Notes under the pieces: model-generated
What the model saw: only the letters and a program-made list of their open reading frames with translations
What the model was told of the DNA's origin: nothing
Databases searched by the model: none
Shown here: piece after piece, positions 1 through 14,900 of the stretch
Numbering within the stretch: position 1 is the stretch's first letter
How the letters are laid out: the number at the start of each line of letters is the position of its first letter
Program-made: the position numbers and the translations under genes
Source of the DNA: Owenia fusiformis
Lineage: Eukaryota; Annelida; Polychaeta; Sabellida; Oweniidae
Assembly (NCBI GenBank): GCA_903813345.2
Contig: CAIIXF020000005.1
Location: 10,669,375-10,733,374 of the forward strand
Direction of reading: 5' to 3'
DNA length: 64,000 nt

Positions 1-326
1 TGGTAATCTTTTTTCAAAATTCTATATGGATATTTACAAATTGTAATAGATTATATTGTTCAAAATTGAGATATTTTGTTAAAATTATATTCAAATGACC
101 TTCCCCCAAATTCATTCTCAGTTTTGTTCTGAAAGCGCAGAACTACCTTAACTTAATGTCCCAGCATCAATTTGGTCATCTAATTTAGTCCAAAATGTTT
201 TTTTTATCGGGAGGTAGGAAAAAGTGGATAATTACTTGAATTTCCAAATATATATGTTAAATCAACTTATTCAAACATGTTACAAAACAATATACTTGTT
301 TTATCCGATTCATATTAAATCTCTAC

Positions 327-2954
327 CTTTTTCTCTGTCTGTTTGTCATCCAAATTCTCATTCAGTGCTGCCAGTTTATCAGTGACCTTCTTCAATTCAG
401 CTTGCTTGATCCTAAGTTGGGTCATTAGACCATCTAGCTCACTCTGAGCCTTCTCCAGGCTCAACTTCTTAGGGGCTACAACCTGAAATATATACATGTG
501 TAATAAATTACAGGTTCATAAATGTGGGTAGGGGAAAACGAAAAAGTACACTAGACATAGATTGTGAAATCTGAATAATTGTTTACAAGAGATATACCAT
601 GATTCTCAAGTGGATGTCCAGGCTACTGAATAAAATAAATTGTGACCTCATTTAAAAAACTCTAAAATATGAAAATCATTTCATTTTATTAAATTTTGTG
701 AAGCAGGATAGTAATTGTAAATATATTAGTATGTACCATGTTTGTCCTAATACACAGTCATCATTGAAAGAATAATAAATAAATTGAAAATGAGATACAT
801 ACCTTGGCTACCTTGTCATAGACATCAAGGGCCCGTACCCACTTACACAACCCTTCACAGGCGGATGAAACATTCTTGATCAAACTAGGGTCAAAATCTG
901 GATTACTGATATACGTTTTGCGAATTTTTGTCATTATAGCCACTGGTATATTGTCTTTGTCATACTCTTTGAGAGATTCTAAGAATTTCAGGTCTCCAAG
1001 CATTTTCTTTGCATTCGGCCAGTAATCTTCTTTTGATTTGCCATTTTCATCCGTTTTCTTCTCAGGTTTAACTCCCTGTAAAGAATAATTTAAAAAATAA
1101 TGAAGATTTTTAAATCTCAACAAAGTCTAAACTTAATGTATTATTGATAGAAATTTTTTTATTCAGTGAAAATGACTTTTAGAAATATATTTCATAAGAA
1201 ATCAGTGGTTAATTTGAAAACTATTTGAATTATTCTACACGGTGATCACATAGTGATCCTAAGTATAGTGATTTATTTCATTAAAACATAGTAACATTTG
1301 TACAAATTCTGGGGCCATGACACCTATATGGCTGTATATTTGACCACATTCAAAATCATAAATCAAACATTATATATTTTTAAGTCACTCTTGCAGAAAA
1401 AACACATTTCAGTTTTTAAGTAAAACAGAATCCCGTACTGTACATGTTTTCTATACTGACCTTCATAATACAGACAGCCTCCATGACCAGTTTAACACCA
1501 GCTGGTGGGTTAGCCATAGACTTAACCAAACTAATATCATTCTGTTTAAGTGTATTTAGAGCAGATATAGCAGCATTCATTGCAGGCATTGCCTCAGCAA
1601 GTTTCTCCTCACACTCTTCCTATAATACAAATTGGTGTAATGACCCTCGATAGAAAGTTGCTACTCAACTCAACTGTTTGATTTAAGTCTTGATGGCTGA
1701 GGGCTAGAGCATCGGACTCTGAACTGGAAGGTCCTGGGTTCGATTCCTGCATACATGTAGGACATTGAACTTGCCACACTCCCTTTCATGCCCAGTAACT
1801 GGCTTGTTACACTACAGCTCCCCAGAGGCGCCCTTGGTTTGTTACACTATTTTCATAATAGCTTTTACATAATTACATAAATTCGACCAGTGGTGTTTGA
1901 GTGGTGTTCTCTGAAGTTAATTTAAATGGCTAACTAATAATAGAGTTATTTTTTATAGTAAGCTGTATTACCTTAATTTCTTTTGAAGCACTAGCTGCCT
2001 TATTTGCAATAGCCTCCTCTGCTTGAACAACCTTCTTAACTTCTTCAGCATCAATTGTCTCCTTCTCAATAACTGTAATAAGCTCTTCTGTTTCCTTACT
2101 GGTTTGTATCAACATGGGTTGCAGATCCTGAAGTTCCTTTTGCATAACAGCTACCTGAAATGTGGTACCGTAGTAGCAATGATAAACTGCCAATGACAGG
2201 TTATTACCCTCAGGCCATGGCCAGACTCTAGGGTAAGGAAATGAATGGTTATATATTTTGGCTATAGTAGTATCATAAAATAGTACATAAAATAGTGCAA
2301 CTCATGACTGTACTAGAAACACAGATGCATTAAATATCAATCAGAAATAATGTTTTAGTATTATTAACACTGTATATCTTTTCTTTCTTTATCTTTATAT
2401 TATTTGATTGTTAGGCTGTTTGAAGGACCTAAATACAAAATATTGCTATTTCCTTTAAATTTTACAATTTTCAAGAATTCTATCAAAAACAATTCATAAA
2501 AACTACTTACTTGACTTTCTGAGAATTCCAACTTCTCCAAACCAACCACATATCTGTCTTTCAGGGTCAGTAACTCTAAACGTTTCTTATTCAGTAAATT
2601 CTTAAATGTCTTTATAAGCTCTAAGTATGAGGTAGGTGTTACATAGTTCTGGCGACGCATTGTTTCAAAATACCTAAAAAAGAAATGAAACTGTTATTTG
2701 ATAACTGTTTTTTCAGAAAGTGGGTACACATGTTCATTTATTCATATATTGGCCAACAATATATTAAGACATGCCATAAATCCATGCCATAAAAATACCA
2801 TTCTTAAAAAAGCAACTTACTTTAAAGACAGAGCTCGAACACTCTGATGAAAATGTTTACACATAACGACTGTCTCCTCTCGTACATTCTGAGACATTTC
2901 AACATCATCGAGGTATTTGAAGGCCACCAATTCTAGGGCATCTACTGGCCAAGG
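327..2954 (-). CDS. DNAH3: Dynein heavy chain exons 44-49: stalk coiled coil and microtubule-binding domain
   Basis: Exons 2821-2954, 2511-2673, 1972-2154, 1461-1619, 803-1075 and 327-482. Coiled coil 1 runs from about [20 protein letters not shown] through [17 protein letters not shown] and the Ala/Glu/Lys-rich [15 protein letters not shown]. The microtubule-binding domain follows ([17 protein letters not shown], then [35 protein letters not shown]). Coiled coil 2 begins [19 protein letters not shown] and is still running when the last exon ends at 327. The remaining stalk, AAA5, AAA6 and C-terminal domain must lie left of the window. The stalk carries the track-binding tip about 10-15 nm from the ring in this family. 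Confidence 0.96.
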
Positions 2955-5900
2955 CTATAAGTTCAAGATTATGCATCCTTAATTATACACTGTATATTCT
3001 ATATACACCACCCTCCAAAAGTTTGACAATGACAATACCCCTACTGGACCATTGTTTAAGCCCTATTATGTTTGACAATTTCAAAAAATCATCAAAAGTC
3101 ATTAATGCCCTTTCTGATGAGGAAAAATTGAATTTCAATCTAAAGGTTTACATTTTACTTGAGCTAATTAATCATGTATTTATATCTTACCTTCAACAGA
3201 TTAATCATGAACTTATATCTTTACTTTAGTAAAATAATCATGCAATTATATAGTATCTCAAACAAACTATTCTTGAATTCATATCTTAATTTTCACCAAT
3301 TGACCATGTATTTACGTCTTACCTTGAACCAATCAATCGTGCAACAATTGATTAAACTTGGGAACATTCTCATTCTATTACGGAAAGCGTCACCTATTGG
3401 ACTGAATGCTAAGACAACATGAAGATGGCGACGTATTCTCTCAATAAACTTGTTGTACATGTTGAGTGGTGTTATCTCCACTTGGGCATTCTCCAGCTGA
3501 GCAAGGGTTTGCATCTGGAAGGTGAGGTGGAAATTAAGAATAAATGAAGATTGAAGAGATAACATAGTCTAGGCTTATTTAAGCTTTATTTCAGTTGACA
3601 TAATGTAAATATTGAAATTATGAAACTAAATTGGTTGCAACTGAAAATATATTATACACTGGTTTTGTGTGTTCATAACGGAGAAATTTTTTCCCTTGCA
3701 CATAATAGCATAATAAAGCAATGCCAAAGCGTGCCGATTTTACAGTTATTTAGGTGCAATATGTTAAACTGTAATAGCAATATGTTTTAAATGTAAAAAA
3801 ATATATAGGACATTAATAAAGCTAGAAATGTAGATATTAAAGAAGCACATGGCAGCCATCTTGAAAAATGGCAGCCTTTACTCGTTATTTTACGATTTTT
3901 GCTGTAACTCGAAAATTAGTAGAGCGATTTTGTTCATATTTGGAATGTGAATACTCTAAGCATGGCACACTGTCTAATGACACTTTTGGTAGAAGGTGGC
4001 CATTTTGAAAAATGCGGCCATTTTGATGTATGATGTTATATCAACTATCTTTACGCTTCCTATGTATAAGCATGGCACACTGTCTAATGACACTTTTGGT
4101 AGAAGGCGGCCATTTTTCAAATAGGGTATATGTGTACAAAATATGAACAAAATAGGGCCAACGGTATTTGAGTTATTGCCCAGACGGATGGACAGACAGA
4201 CGGAAGGACGTACGGAGGTGTTCCCTATTTCCCTCTGAACTTCGTTCGATGGGATAAAAATACTACATGTATCACAAAAACTTAATTTCTTAAACTGTCA
4301 TCGAAATCCACTCAACTCCATTAAAATGTGCAAAATTTACTCTATACATCCCTATCAGAAGCAAAGCATACAAAACATTGTTTCAATATCAATTATGTCA
4401 AAAACATACTTTTTCAATGATCTCTAGCCTCTCCTCATTCTCATACAAATTGGGAATATCAGCTGTATTCAAGATCATATTAACATCCTCTAGAAATGAC
4501 TCCTCCTACAAATGAAAATCAAATGATTATGTTTGGATGGAATATTAGTGTTAACATTAACAAAATCTGAAGCATTGAATTCATATCTGGATAAGTAGAT
4601 ATGTGTCCCAGCTAGAACAATCAACTAATATATTCCACAAATAATCCATCAAATATGTGTGGGCTCAAAAAGCTATAAACTAAAATCAAAAACAAAAAGT
4701 ACTCCATGAGCAAATGGAATATCTTAACATTTCGGTGTTCCTCACAAAAAATCATCATGGGCAATACAATGTCTGATGTAAAATGAATACATTGTAAGTC
4801 TATATTGTAAAATGAATACATTGTAAGTCTAATTTCTTATATTTTTAGCCCCATGCATTTCAATTGTTGTCTGTACCTTTATCTGATGATCTCCAAAAAG
4901 GAATACAGTTGAGATTCCCTCCTCTCCAGCTTTACGCATCATTCTCTTAATGTCATCACGCCACTCGTTCTGGTTGTAATTCTTCGAGATTTCAATTTGG
5001 AAAAGTTCAAAATCTGACATAAACCCTGCTAATTTTGTGGCACTCTGGCGACCAGAGCCCCCTATACCTGGAAGATAGTAAAAACATTTGATTTGATAAT
5101 TTTCATTAAACTGAGAACAAATGAAGCCCATATAAAAAATTAAAAACTAGTCCAGCGAAAAATCATTGGATTTATATATATCTGTGAAATCTTTACATTT
5201 ATCAAGTTTACATACGACAGAAGACAATTTCTAACTTTTAAAAACGGGTCCGATAAAAAGTTCAGAAGTTGGCAATCATGCAGATATAAGTTGAGTACTG
5301 TTGTGGTTACCACTGATGTTTGGCTACTCACCCACAAGGAGACAATGTCCATTGGGCTGCTTCAAGACACGGCTGATCCTAGAGATGTGCTCTATAGCAA
5401 ACCTGAACATTACAAGATCCATTGGTGCCTTGCTCATCAGGTTGAATTCATCTAACTGACCTTCTATTACCTACAAGATCAATTACCGTAAGCATATGAA
5501 TTATCATGTGGAAACAAAACAATATGGTACTTAATTCTATTGAGGCTTCAATTCATTTATTAACATTCGCACAGTGATGAGAATTAGGCCAAAACAAGGG
5601 CTTGAAATTGAACTTCACAAATGCATGCATTCTTAGACCTATCTTTGTATCATCTGAACTACTGACCAAGGAAATTCAATTGACTGTTGCAATATTGCTG
5701 TAGTTAAAACATGAAAGACGATAAAAACCCATGAACTATAATCAGATTTAAAGAAAAAGTTTCAAGTCTGCGTACCTCTCTTAGAGCATCAAGATCTGTA
5801 ATTTCATCATAGTTTTTCTCTTCATCTTTGTTTGACATGTAGTCACCAAACATGAGGCTCCTGATGTCATCATCGCACACCATGTCATCACCCTTTCGCA

Positions 5901-8900
5901 AGTGAGCAAATAAGTTGTTGGGCTTCTCCTTAAAATTCACCTCCAAAGCAGTCTGTAAAACATGCCATAAATATGCAAAATGTCACCACCTGAAATTTGT
6001 TACATTTTGCCATTTTGATGGCAACAACCGAACACCAATTGCCAAACACCAACCACCAAAATTATATTCGCTCTCAAATTTCTTCATTGAATAGGAGGCA
6101 ATGGATATGAAACATGAATGGTGGATATAAAGATTATCCTATATCAGATTCAGGATATGTGGATTATCCAGAGGCAAATATGATATACAGCTGTAGTAGT
6201 ATTTCTTACCTTGACCATATTAAAGAAGGTTTCTCTATCAGGTTCATCAACGAGTCTGTCATAGAAGACCCTGTATATCTCATGTACCCATAATCGCATA
6301 ACCTTTTGACCCCCCTCCTGGCCTTCCGGTGTCACTTCAGGTTTCATTAGCAGGATGCCCTGAAATGTGGAGTAAAAATGTATACAGTGTATATATATTA
6401 ATGGGAAAGTGGAAACCGATGATGGCAGCGGGGCATGTAATGTAATCGGATGTAATACCATGGATTTCATTCTCTGTGTTAGCCTACAGTTGGCATTGAA
6501 TTTGTTAATGCTACCTTAGCTACAGTAAATTTGTTTTGAAAAGACAAGTGGAAAGACATTAGCTACCTGTATTACTCTTGAGAAGTCACGCATGTTGAAT
6601 AGATAGTGAGATTTCGATGGAGTTGGCAGGAAGTCAGTTATTGCATTCTGGTAAATCTCCATTGTTGCCACGACGATAATCTGAAACAATCAAATATTCA
6701 ATTAGTTTACTTCAAAGTTGAATACAATAGGACACGTTAAAATGTACAAATAATCATTGAAGGAAACATTCAGATCAAGACAAGAGTTACTGTACGTTGG
6801 ATATGTATTTATTTTTGGTACTTTATTTCTTGTAACAAACTACATACCCGAGCATATTTTCTCAAAGCAGCATCAAAACCTCGTGTGAAGTGCCAGTCTG
6901 TGATGGTAGAGAAAATATATTTCATTGTTTCCTCATCAAATGATTCAATGGCGATCATGTTGAAATGGCGGAGAAATCTTGGCGTGATCTCATTACGACC
7001 TCCTCCTGGAGGGCCCATAGCAGCAACCATTATGATATCAACCAATGTCAAAATACTGGTATCTTTCCTGAAAGATTTTAATGCAAATTCATTAGCAGCA
7101 GGTAAAAACGCGATATTCTATTGTTTTTATAAAAATCACCTCTTTTTAACGCCTGTAATATAATGCAAGGGGTATTTCTTAACCCATATAAAATGAAGCG
7201 AGGAGTATTAACATTGATCACTGTGATTATTGAAACATTTTCTCTGTTGTCTCATCTTCAATGTTACTAATCTTTTAAAAGTGATTTGAAGGTTCTTAAA
7301 TCAAACATAAAATAAGGAAATGAGCAATAACTGAGCTTTTGAACCTAATTTCATTAATCTAATAAACTCTTGAAATGACAAAAGATTTTACCATATAACG
7401 GAATGCAAATCTTCTACAGTAACACCTGTCTATAAACTGAACGCCTCTTGGATTGGCCAAAAGTGTCCAGAATAGCAGGTGTTCACATTTTAAGGTTTTA
7501 TAAACATCTAAGCCAATGGGAGATAACAAATTCCGGACCCGGAAAAAGTGTTCAAAATGAGAGGTGTTGGGATGAAATAGGAGGGTAGGGCTGGCACGGA
7601 ATGGAATTATTCCGAATTCTGAAGGCAAGTTCCGAATTTCGTTCCGTTTCGATTCCGTTCCGTTCCGTGCCAGCCCTAGAGGTGGGATATCCATACCTGT
7701 CAAACCAGTATCCATGGTCTATCCATTGCCTTAGGACTTCTATGGGTGGCTGGGCTCCATATTTCTCCTTGGCTGGCATGTTCAGGTCATCAACAAACAC
7801 ACACAGCTTCTTGCCAGTTGAAGGACCATAGATGCCTTTCTTCCGTCTGAAAATGAGTTAATGAAAACACAGAATGAAATCCTGTGCTAAGGGCTGATGT
7901 GAAAAAGTCAGTCCACCCCAGTGGGGATCAAACCCACGACCCCTCGCTAATATACTCTTTGAAATGAGGTTAGGTACAGATTAAGGGAAGTATATATCAC
8001 AAAGATGATTTGTGATTTTTTAAATGTAAATTGAATAATCAATAGGAGAAATAAAGGTAAATTAGGATCTTGAAACTTTTATCTCAGATCCATTTACCTT
8101 TGATTTATTCTTTACTGGTACTATTTTCGTAAAGATTACCAACATGCAGTATTCAAAAGTGTTTCAAGTGAATGTCATTTTAATGTTTTATCAAACGATG
8201 TTTGATAAAGAGACCTCTCTTGGGCAAAACAATATCCTCACTTTAATAAGAAAGCATAACCCACCTGTCTAATTTGGCAAATATGATATCCTGAGTCTGG
8301 TTAGAAGTGGTCCTAGCTGAGAAGTTCAAATTATTAATGATGTACTTGTCCTTCGACAGACTGGTCAAGAAGTCATTTGTAATGGCTGATTTTCCAGTCC
8401 CTGTTGGTCCGACGAATAGGACTGGTTTATCCATTGTGACGAACTTTTCTAGAAAGTAGCGTTGTCGCACCGTATCGGCCGTATTAATGATGAGCTCATT
8501 TATCTGAAAATGTGTTCGATAGACGATATATCCTAATATGAGTTAATAACATGATGTTTCAAGATGAGTCTTCTTAAAGCAAGGGTGCAATTTGTCAATG
8601 TGGAAGTTAAAGCAAAGCAAAATCATTTAACATTGTGTAGCACTGAAAAAATTGTGTAGCACTGTAAAATTATGCAGCACTTTAAAAATTCTGTGGCATT
8701 GCAAACATGTGCAGAAAAGTGTATTCAATCAAATCAAATATATATGTTGAATTTCAACATACAGGCATTAAGCAAAAAATAATTGGTTCAAGGCAGTATT
8801 TAAAGTTATGACTGAATGAAAATATCTTACCAATACTCTCAGATCGTAGTCCCTCTGTTATTAAGCAAACACACAAAAATAAAAAATATATCATTAATAA

Positions 8901-11900
8901 AACATGTGCAACACAGTGATGTATTCAATTAAAACAAGGCATTAACAAGCAAAAATGTCACCACCTGCCATTTGTTACAGTTGCCAGACACCAACCACTG
9001 AACACCGTCACAAAAAATTGGAGACCATAACAGTATGTCACCACTTTTGGTGGTGACATAAAAACTTTTTCTGTAAAGCAGCTTTTAATACAAAGTGCAA
9101 GTATTCCAATTGAACTAACAAAATGTGTGCCAAGATGAGGAACTGGATGTTAAACTTCAAACACCCATTCTTGTCTTGGTACACCATTGCTATATAATGT
9201 CAGTTGCTTGATATAATGAATAATCTTTTAATTATCAAAAAGTGCCACATTACACACACATAAAGGTGCTTCAAATACTGGGATATGATCAGATCTGTTA
9301 TATATGACATTTCATATATTTCACCACTCATTGATCATTTCAGTATTAAAAACACCATGTGCATACACGGAAGTGATACTTTTATGAATTTAATTTTGTG
9401 GCATATTTCTAACATTAAAAATTTTCAGATGGTTGATGATGGTGCAAAGTAAAAATGATCTGTTCAGCATTTTATTTTAATTGATAACATTGTCAGAATA
9501 TGAACTATAAGCTTAAATAGTATTTGAATGATGTTAGAAAAACAGATTCAAAAGACACTGTTGTTTTGTACAGATATTTCAACACAAAACAGAGAATAAT
9601 TTTGCCACATCACAAAGCAACAGAAAAATACACACTCACAGAGGAAGATTTCTACAATATTCAGAGGCACGGCGAGGCATGAGACAAAGAAAGAAACTCT
9701 TTCAAAATATGGAGAAATATTCCCCATGTAACCTTATGAAGCAAAGGAGGAATATTCCCCATATGACCTTATGAAGCAAAGGAGGAATATTTCCCATATG
9801 GCCTTATAAAGCAAAGGAGGAATATTTCCCATATGGCCTTATAAAGCAAAGGAGGAATATTTCCCATATGGCCTTATAAAGCAAACGAGGAATATTTCCC
9901 ATATGGCCTTAAGAAGCAAAGGAGGAATATTTCCCATATGGCCTTATAAAGCAAAGGATGAATATTTCCCATATTGCCTTATAAAGCAAAGGAGGAATAT
10001 TTCCCACCTAGACATAAGAAGCAAAGGAGGAATATTTCCAATACGGGGTTATAAAGCAAAGGAGGAATATTTCCTATATTGCCATAAGAAGCAAAGGAGG
10101 AATATTTCCCACATGGCCTTATGAAGCAAAGGAGGAATATTTCCCATATTGCCATAAGAAGCAAAGGAGGAATATTTCCCATATGGCCTTATGAAGCAAA
10201 GTATGAATATTTGTCATATGACCTTATGAAGCAAAGGAGAAATATATCCCATGTGACATTGAGAAGCATTATATAGAAGAGTACCAAGCAAGCTTAACTA
10301 ATATTAAAGGCTGGGAAATGAAATCGCAACTAATATGATAATGTACATGTACCATAGAAGAAATACATGTACTGTAATATATCTAAACCATGTAAACTGA
10401 TAGGATGACTTGGGGTCGAGTTGACTAAGGGTCGAGATGACTAGGGGTTGACTTGACTTGGGGTTGGGTTGACTAAGGGTTGACTTGACTTGGGTTGAGT
10501 TGATTTGGGGTTGAGTTGACCAGGAAGCTAAGAATCATATTCATTCAGAAGAAAAAACATGATGTATGACAAAATGCATAAGTAAAAGCTATATTCATGC
10601 ATAAACTGAATATTCAACTATAGCTGTTCAATTTGGTATGTGAACAATAAACTGTGTACACATGATGTATGCATACTGCATATGTGATATGTGCACAATA
10701 TACTGTACATAATGATATGTGCATAATGTATACAGATGATATATGCATTATATATGCTACATATACACTATAATTACTGCACAATGAACAACAAGAACAC
10801 AAATGTGTACAAAATGTCCCCACCAATGGGTGATCCCATGAAATGGTTATCCTGAAAATGAGTAGACAAGACTTTACCAACACAATTTGAGGACGGAAAA
10901 TCCAAAATGGCCACCTTAAAATTTACCCAGAATGCCAAAAATTTAGTCAGTTCTAGATTTTCAAACTAAGAACCACCCCTGAAAATTTTTAATTGATCAG
11001 TCACACAGTTAACTAGAAAACATGTAAACAAGACTTTACAGACAAGATTTTAGGATGGAAAATCCAAAATGGCTGCCTTGACATTTATCCAGAATGCCAA
11101 AAAACTAATCAGATCTAGATTTTCATACTAAGAAACATCCCTGAAAATTTGAAATTGATCTACCAAACGGTTCACCTAAAAACGCGTAGACAAGACTTTA
11201 CAGGTAAGATTTTAAGACGGAAAATCCAAAATGGCTGCCTTGACATTTATCCAGAATGCCAAAAAACTAATCAGATCTAGATTTTCATACTAAGAATCAT
11301 CCCTAAAAATTTGAAATTGATCTACAGAACGGTTCACCTGGAAATGCATAGACAAGACTTTAGAGACAAGATTTTAGGACAGAAAATCCAAAATGGCTGC
11401 CTTGACATTTGCCCAGAATGCCAAAAAACTAATCAGTTCTACATTTTCATACTAAGAATCATCTCTGAAAATTTGAAATTGATCTACCAAACAGTTCACC
11501 TGAAAACGCGTAGACAAGACTTTACAGACAAGATTTTAGGACGGAAAATCCAAAATGGCTGCCTTGACATTTACCCAGAATGCCAAAAAACAAATCAGAT
11601 CTAGATTATTATACTAAGAATCATCCCTGAAAATTTGAAATTGATCCACCAAACGGTTCACCTGAAAACACGTAGACAAGACTTCACAGACAAGATTTTA
11701 GGACGGAAAAATCCAAAATGGCGGACAATAAAAAAGTGATTATGTGTTTTTGCTGATTTCTTCTTACAAAATTATCACATATAACTACTGTTAACAATAA
11801 CAAAGGCTTTTACAACAAAGTACATCTGAAATTATTTATAAAGCTACTAAATAGTTAAAGTATGAAAACTCAAAAACACCATTCAATATGATACAAAGTA

Positions 11901-14900
11901 TTATCGTGCGCTAACTTTTCTTAAGACATTCAAAATGGCTGACATGACTGAGCTAACAGGTCCAAAACCTAATCAGATCTAGAATGAAGTGAGCTGAACA
12001 AGATATTAAAGTTTTAAAAGCAACTGTGAAGCCGTTTTTCTTAAAGTTTGCAGACAAGGATTTTAGCATTTGACTTCAAAATGGCCGACAGGAAGTAGGT
12101 ATCGACGTGAAACTTTTTCATCCACATCTGTATGCACTCATAAGTTATCCCTGAACATTTGAAGGTGATATCTGTAGCGGTTTTGGAGGAAACTCCCGGA
12201 CGTACGGACAGACGGACGGACAGACGGACGGACGGACGGACGTACGGACGGACAGACGGACGCGCCTAGGCCGACAATATGGCCCCACACTATGTGGTGG
12301 GGACATAATTAATACAAAAGCTATATACACAATGGACATGCATGCTTCATGAACATAATATGGTGTGTGCGCACAATCTTTTGAACACATGTACATGAAA
12401 GCACTGTATATATAATATATGCTTGAATGAAACCTGATTTAACTATCCATAGACCACCATGTTACATCTTACTATGCAGTTTTCTAATCCTATCCCAGCT
12501 TTTACAAGATGCAACAATTCACCAGAGGGAAGCATTACTTTTTGAAAGCATGCACAGTAAAACCTGTCTAAAGTGAACACCTGTCTAATGTGAACATGTC
12601 TAATGCGAACACCAATGGGTAATAGCTGAAGTGTTCAAATTTCAAGCTATTCATGTTCAGATGGTCTGTTCCATTGAAATCAGCAAGGTATTTACATTGC
12701 TGATTAATGAAGAGTTCGCATTAAAGTGTTCAGATTCATTGAGGTATTCAGATTCATTGAGGTGTTCACATTCATTGAGGTGTTCACAATATTACGGTTT
12801 TACGGCATCTACAAAAATCTCACCCATTTTTTAGCCTCAAAAACATCTTCATATCGCTTATTCTTAGAGAAAAATTAGTGTGTTAATCTCAAACAACAAA
12901 CAGTTAATTCACACACAATGTACTGTGCCAAATATTTCCACATCTACACATAATCTGGGAAAATCCTTTTTTAATTGATTTTCCTGTTTATAAACATACC
13001 CACCTCTCAATTATATGCCTTAGATTCCTTTAGCAATCTCTGTATGGAGTCCTAACACCCCTCTGGTTTTACTGATGACATTAACTTGGACGCGTCCACT
13101 ATTGAATAAAGTAGTTTGTACACGTGCCAACGTCCTCAATTTCCCTATTCCCCCTAATGAATAGTGGGGAGGTCGGGTGGGACTTTGGTAATTGAGAGGT
13201 GGGTATGTTTATAAACAGGAAAATCAATTAAAAAAGGATTTTCCCAGTATTATTACACATCCCACCTCTCAATTATATGCCTGAATGTAGCCGAAAAGGA
13301 GGTGGGTGAATTCAGTTAAACCAGAGGGACCCACAAACCAACAAGTAGAACATTCTAAATAATTTACATTATAAAATCATAAGAATGTTTAATGATGATG
13401 ACTCACCACAAGGCTGTTGAAGATGCTATATGTTGTATAGTGAGCCTGCAACCATCATAGGGCCTAATTTCCGCAGTTCTCCCTCGATCACTGATGTATC
13501 TCGTAGGTAGAAGCTGGTGAATGTGTTGTGATTTGCCCATGAGCAGGCTTTGAGAACTACAGTGACTGACAGATTTGCTTGAACAGCAAGGCTTGCAGAT
13601 AAGGCCCTGGTTTCGTGGGTTTTAATAGAGTTGATTTGGTAATCTGTTTCTTGTGAATTTTTGTAAGTATACAAGATCAGATTTTTCACCCAAGAAGATA
13701 TAGTGTTTACGTGTATATCTCCAGTATATCCGGCTTTGTATGGTATAAACAGTCTATTTCGGTTGCCCCTTGTTGAGACTGTGGCTTGAAGGTAGTAACG
13801 TAGAGCTCTGAGGGGGCAAAGTGTCCTGTCTGGAGAGTCTCTATTCACCAGTGTGGTGAGAGCTTTAATGAGGATTGGTTGAAAGCGAGATTCTCCTTCT
13901 GCAGCTGATAGTGACTTTGGTAGAAATCCTATGAAGGGATACATAGTTACTTGGTCCCTGGATTCTGACCATTTTAAACGTCTGAAGTCGAGTGCATGTA
14001 TATCGCTTCTTCTCTTCCCTGAAGCCATGAGTAAAAGAAAGAGTGTTTTCCATGATGTGAATTTAAGTTCCGCTGTGGCCATAGGTTCGAAGGGTGCTTT
14101 GGATAAAGCATTAAGAACAAATACAAGATTCCATTTAGGTACCATGTTCCTTAGTGTCAGGTTTTCCAGTTTAAAAGATCTGATAAGATCGCCTATGAGG
14201 GAATTATCAGTCAGGTCGATATCAGATGATTTTTTCAGTACTGTATTAATGGCAGTTCTGTATCCTTCAATGGTAGGAATTGAAAGTTTCTTAGTCTGGT
14301 GAAGATATAGTAGAAACTCTGCCACTAGAGGAATATCTGCTTGGCATGGATCTGAATTCCGTTCATAACACCAAACAGTGAAGGTGTTCCACCTGGAATC
14401 ATAGAGTTTATTTGTGGATTTCCTCCTTGATGATTCTGAGATTCGAAGAGACACTTCTGTAGAAAAGCCTTGTTTTTTGAGGGTGTCGTTGACAATTTGC
14501 AGGCGTGAAGGGCAAATATTTCCGGAGTCTGGTGAAACATGCTTGTCTTTGGCGTTTTTAGTAGTTTTTGAGACACTGGAAGCGTTCTTGGGTAGTCCGT
14601 TAGAAGTTCCAGAATTTGCGTGAACCAAGGTTGATTTGGCCATTTTGGAGCTATCATTATGGCTTCGCAATTGTGTGTTCTCATTTTTGTTAGAACTTTG
14701 TCGATCATGCTTGTTGGTGGGAATATGTAGAAGTTGAGATTGTCCCACGGGATTGACATTGCGTCTGTTCCCCAGCTGTTTTGGTCTGGTACTGGGGATA
14801 CATATAGTGGTAGTTTGTTGTTGTGACATGTCGCCATCAAATCTAACTGAGGAGTCTCCCATATTTGCCACAGTCGTTTCACTATTTGTGGGAGTAGAGA

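Noticed and set aside
1690-1757. Functional tRNA gene
   Set aside because: A and B boxes are present but no acceptor stem or anticodon arm pairs properly, and a SINE-like body follows.
9697-10262. Regular repeat that might suggest a CRISPR array or coding repeat
   Set aside because: Units are contiguous with no spacers, the host is clearly eukaryotic, and the period is not a multiple of three.
12145-12396. Frame with a [11 protein letters not shown] stretch
   Set aside because: It is the complement of the GGAC tetranucleotide tail of the 10814-12306 element.
14325-14640. DIRS adenine methyltransferase domain
   Set aside because: Some DIRS elements carry one, but I see no DPPY-type motif after RNase H here.
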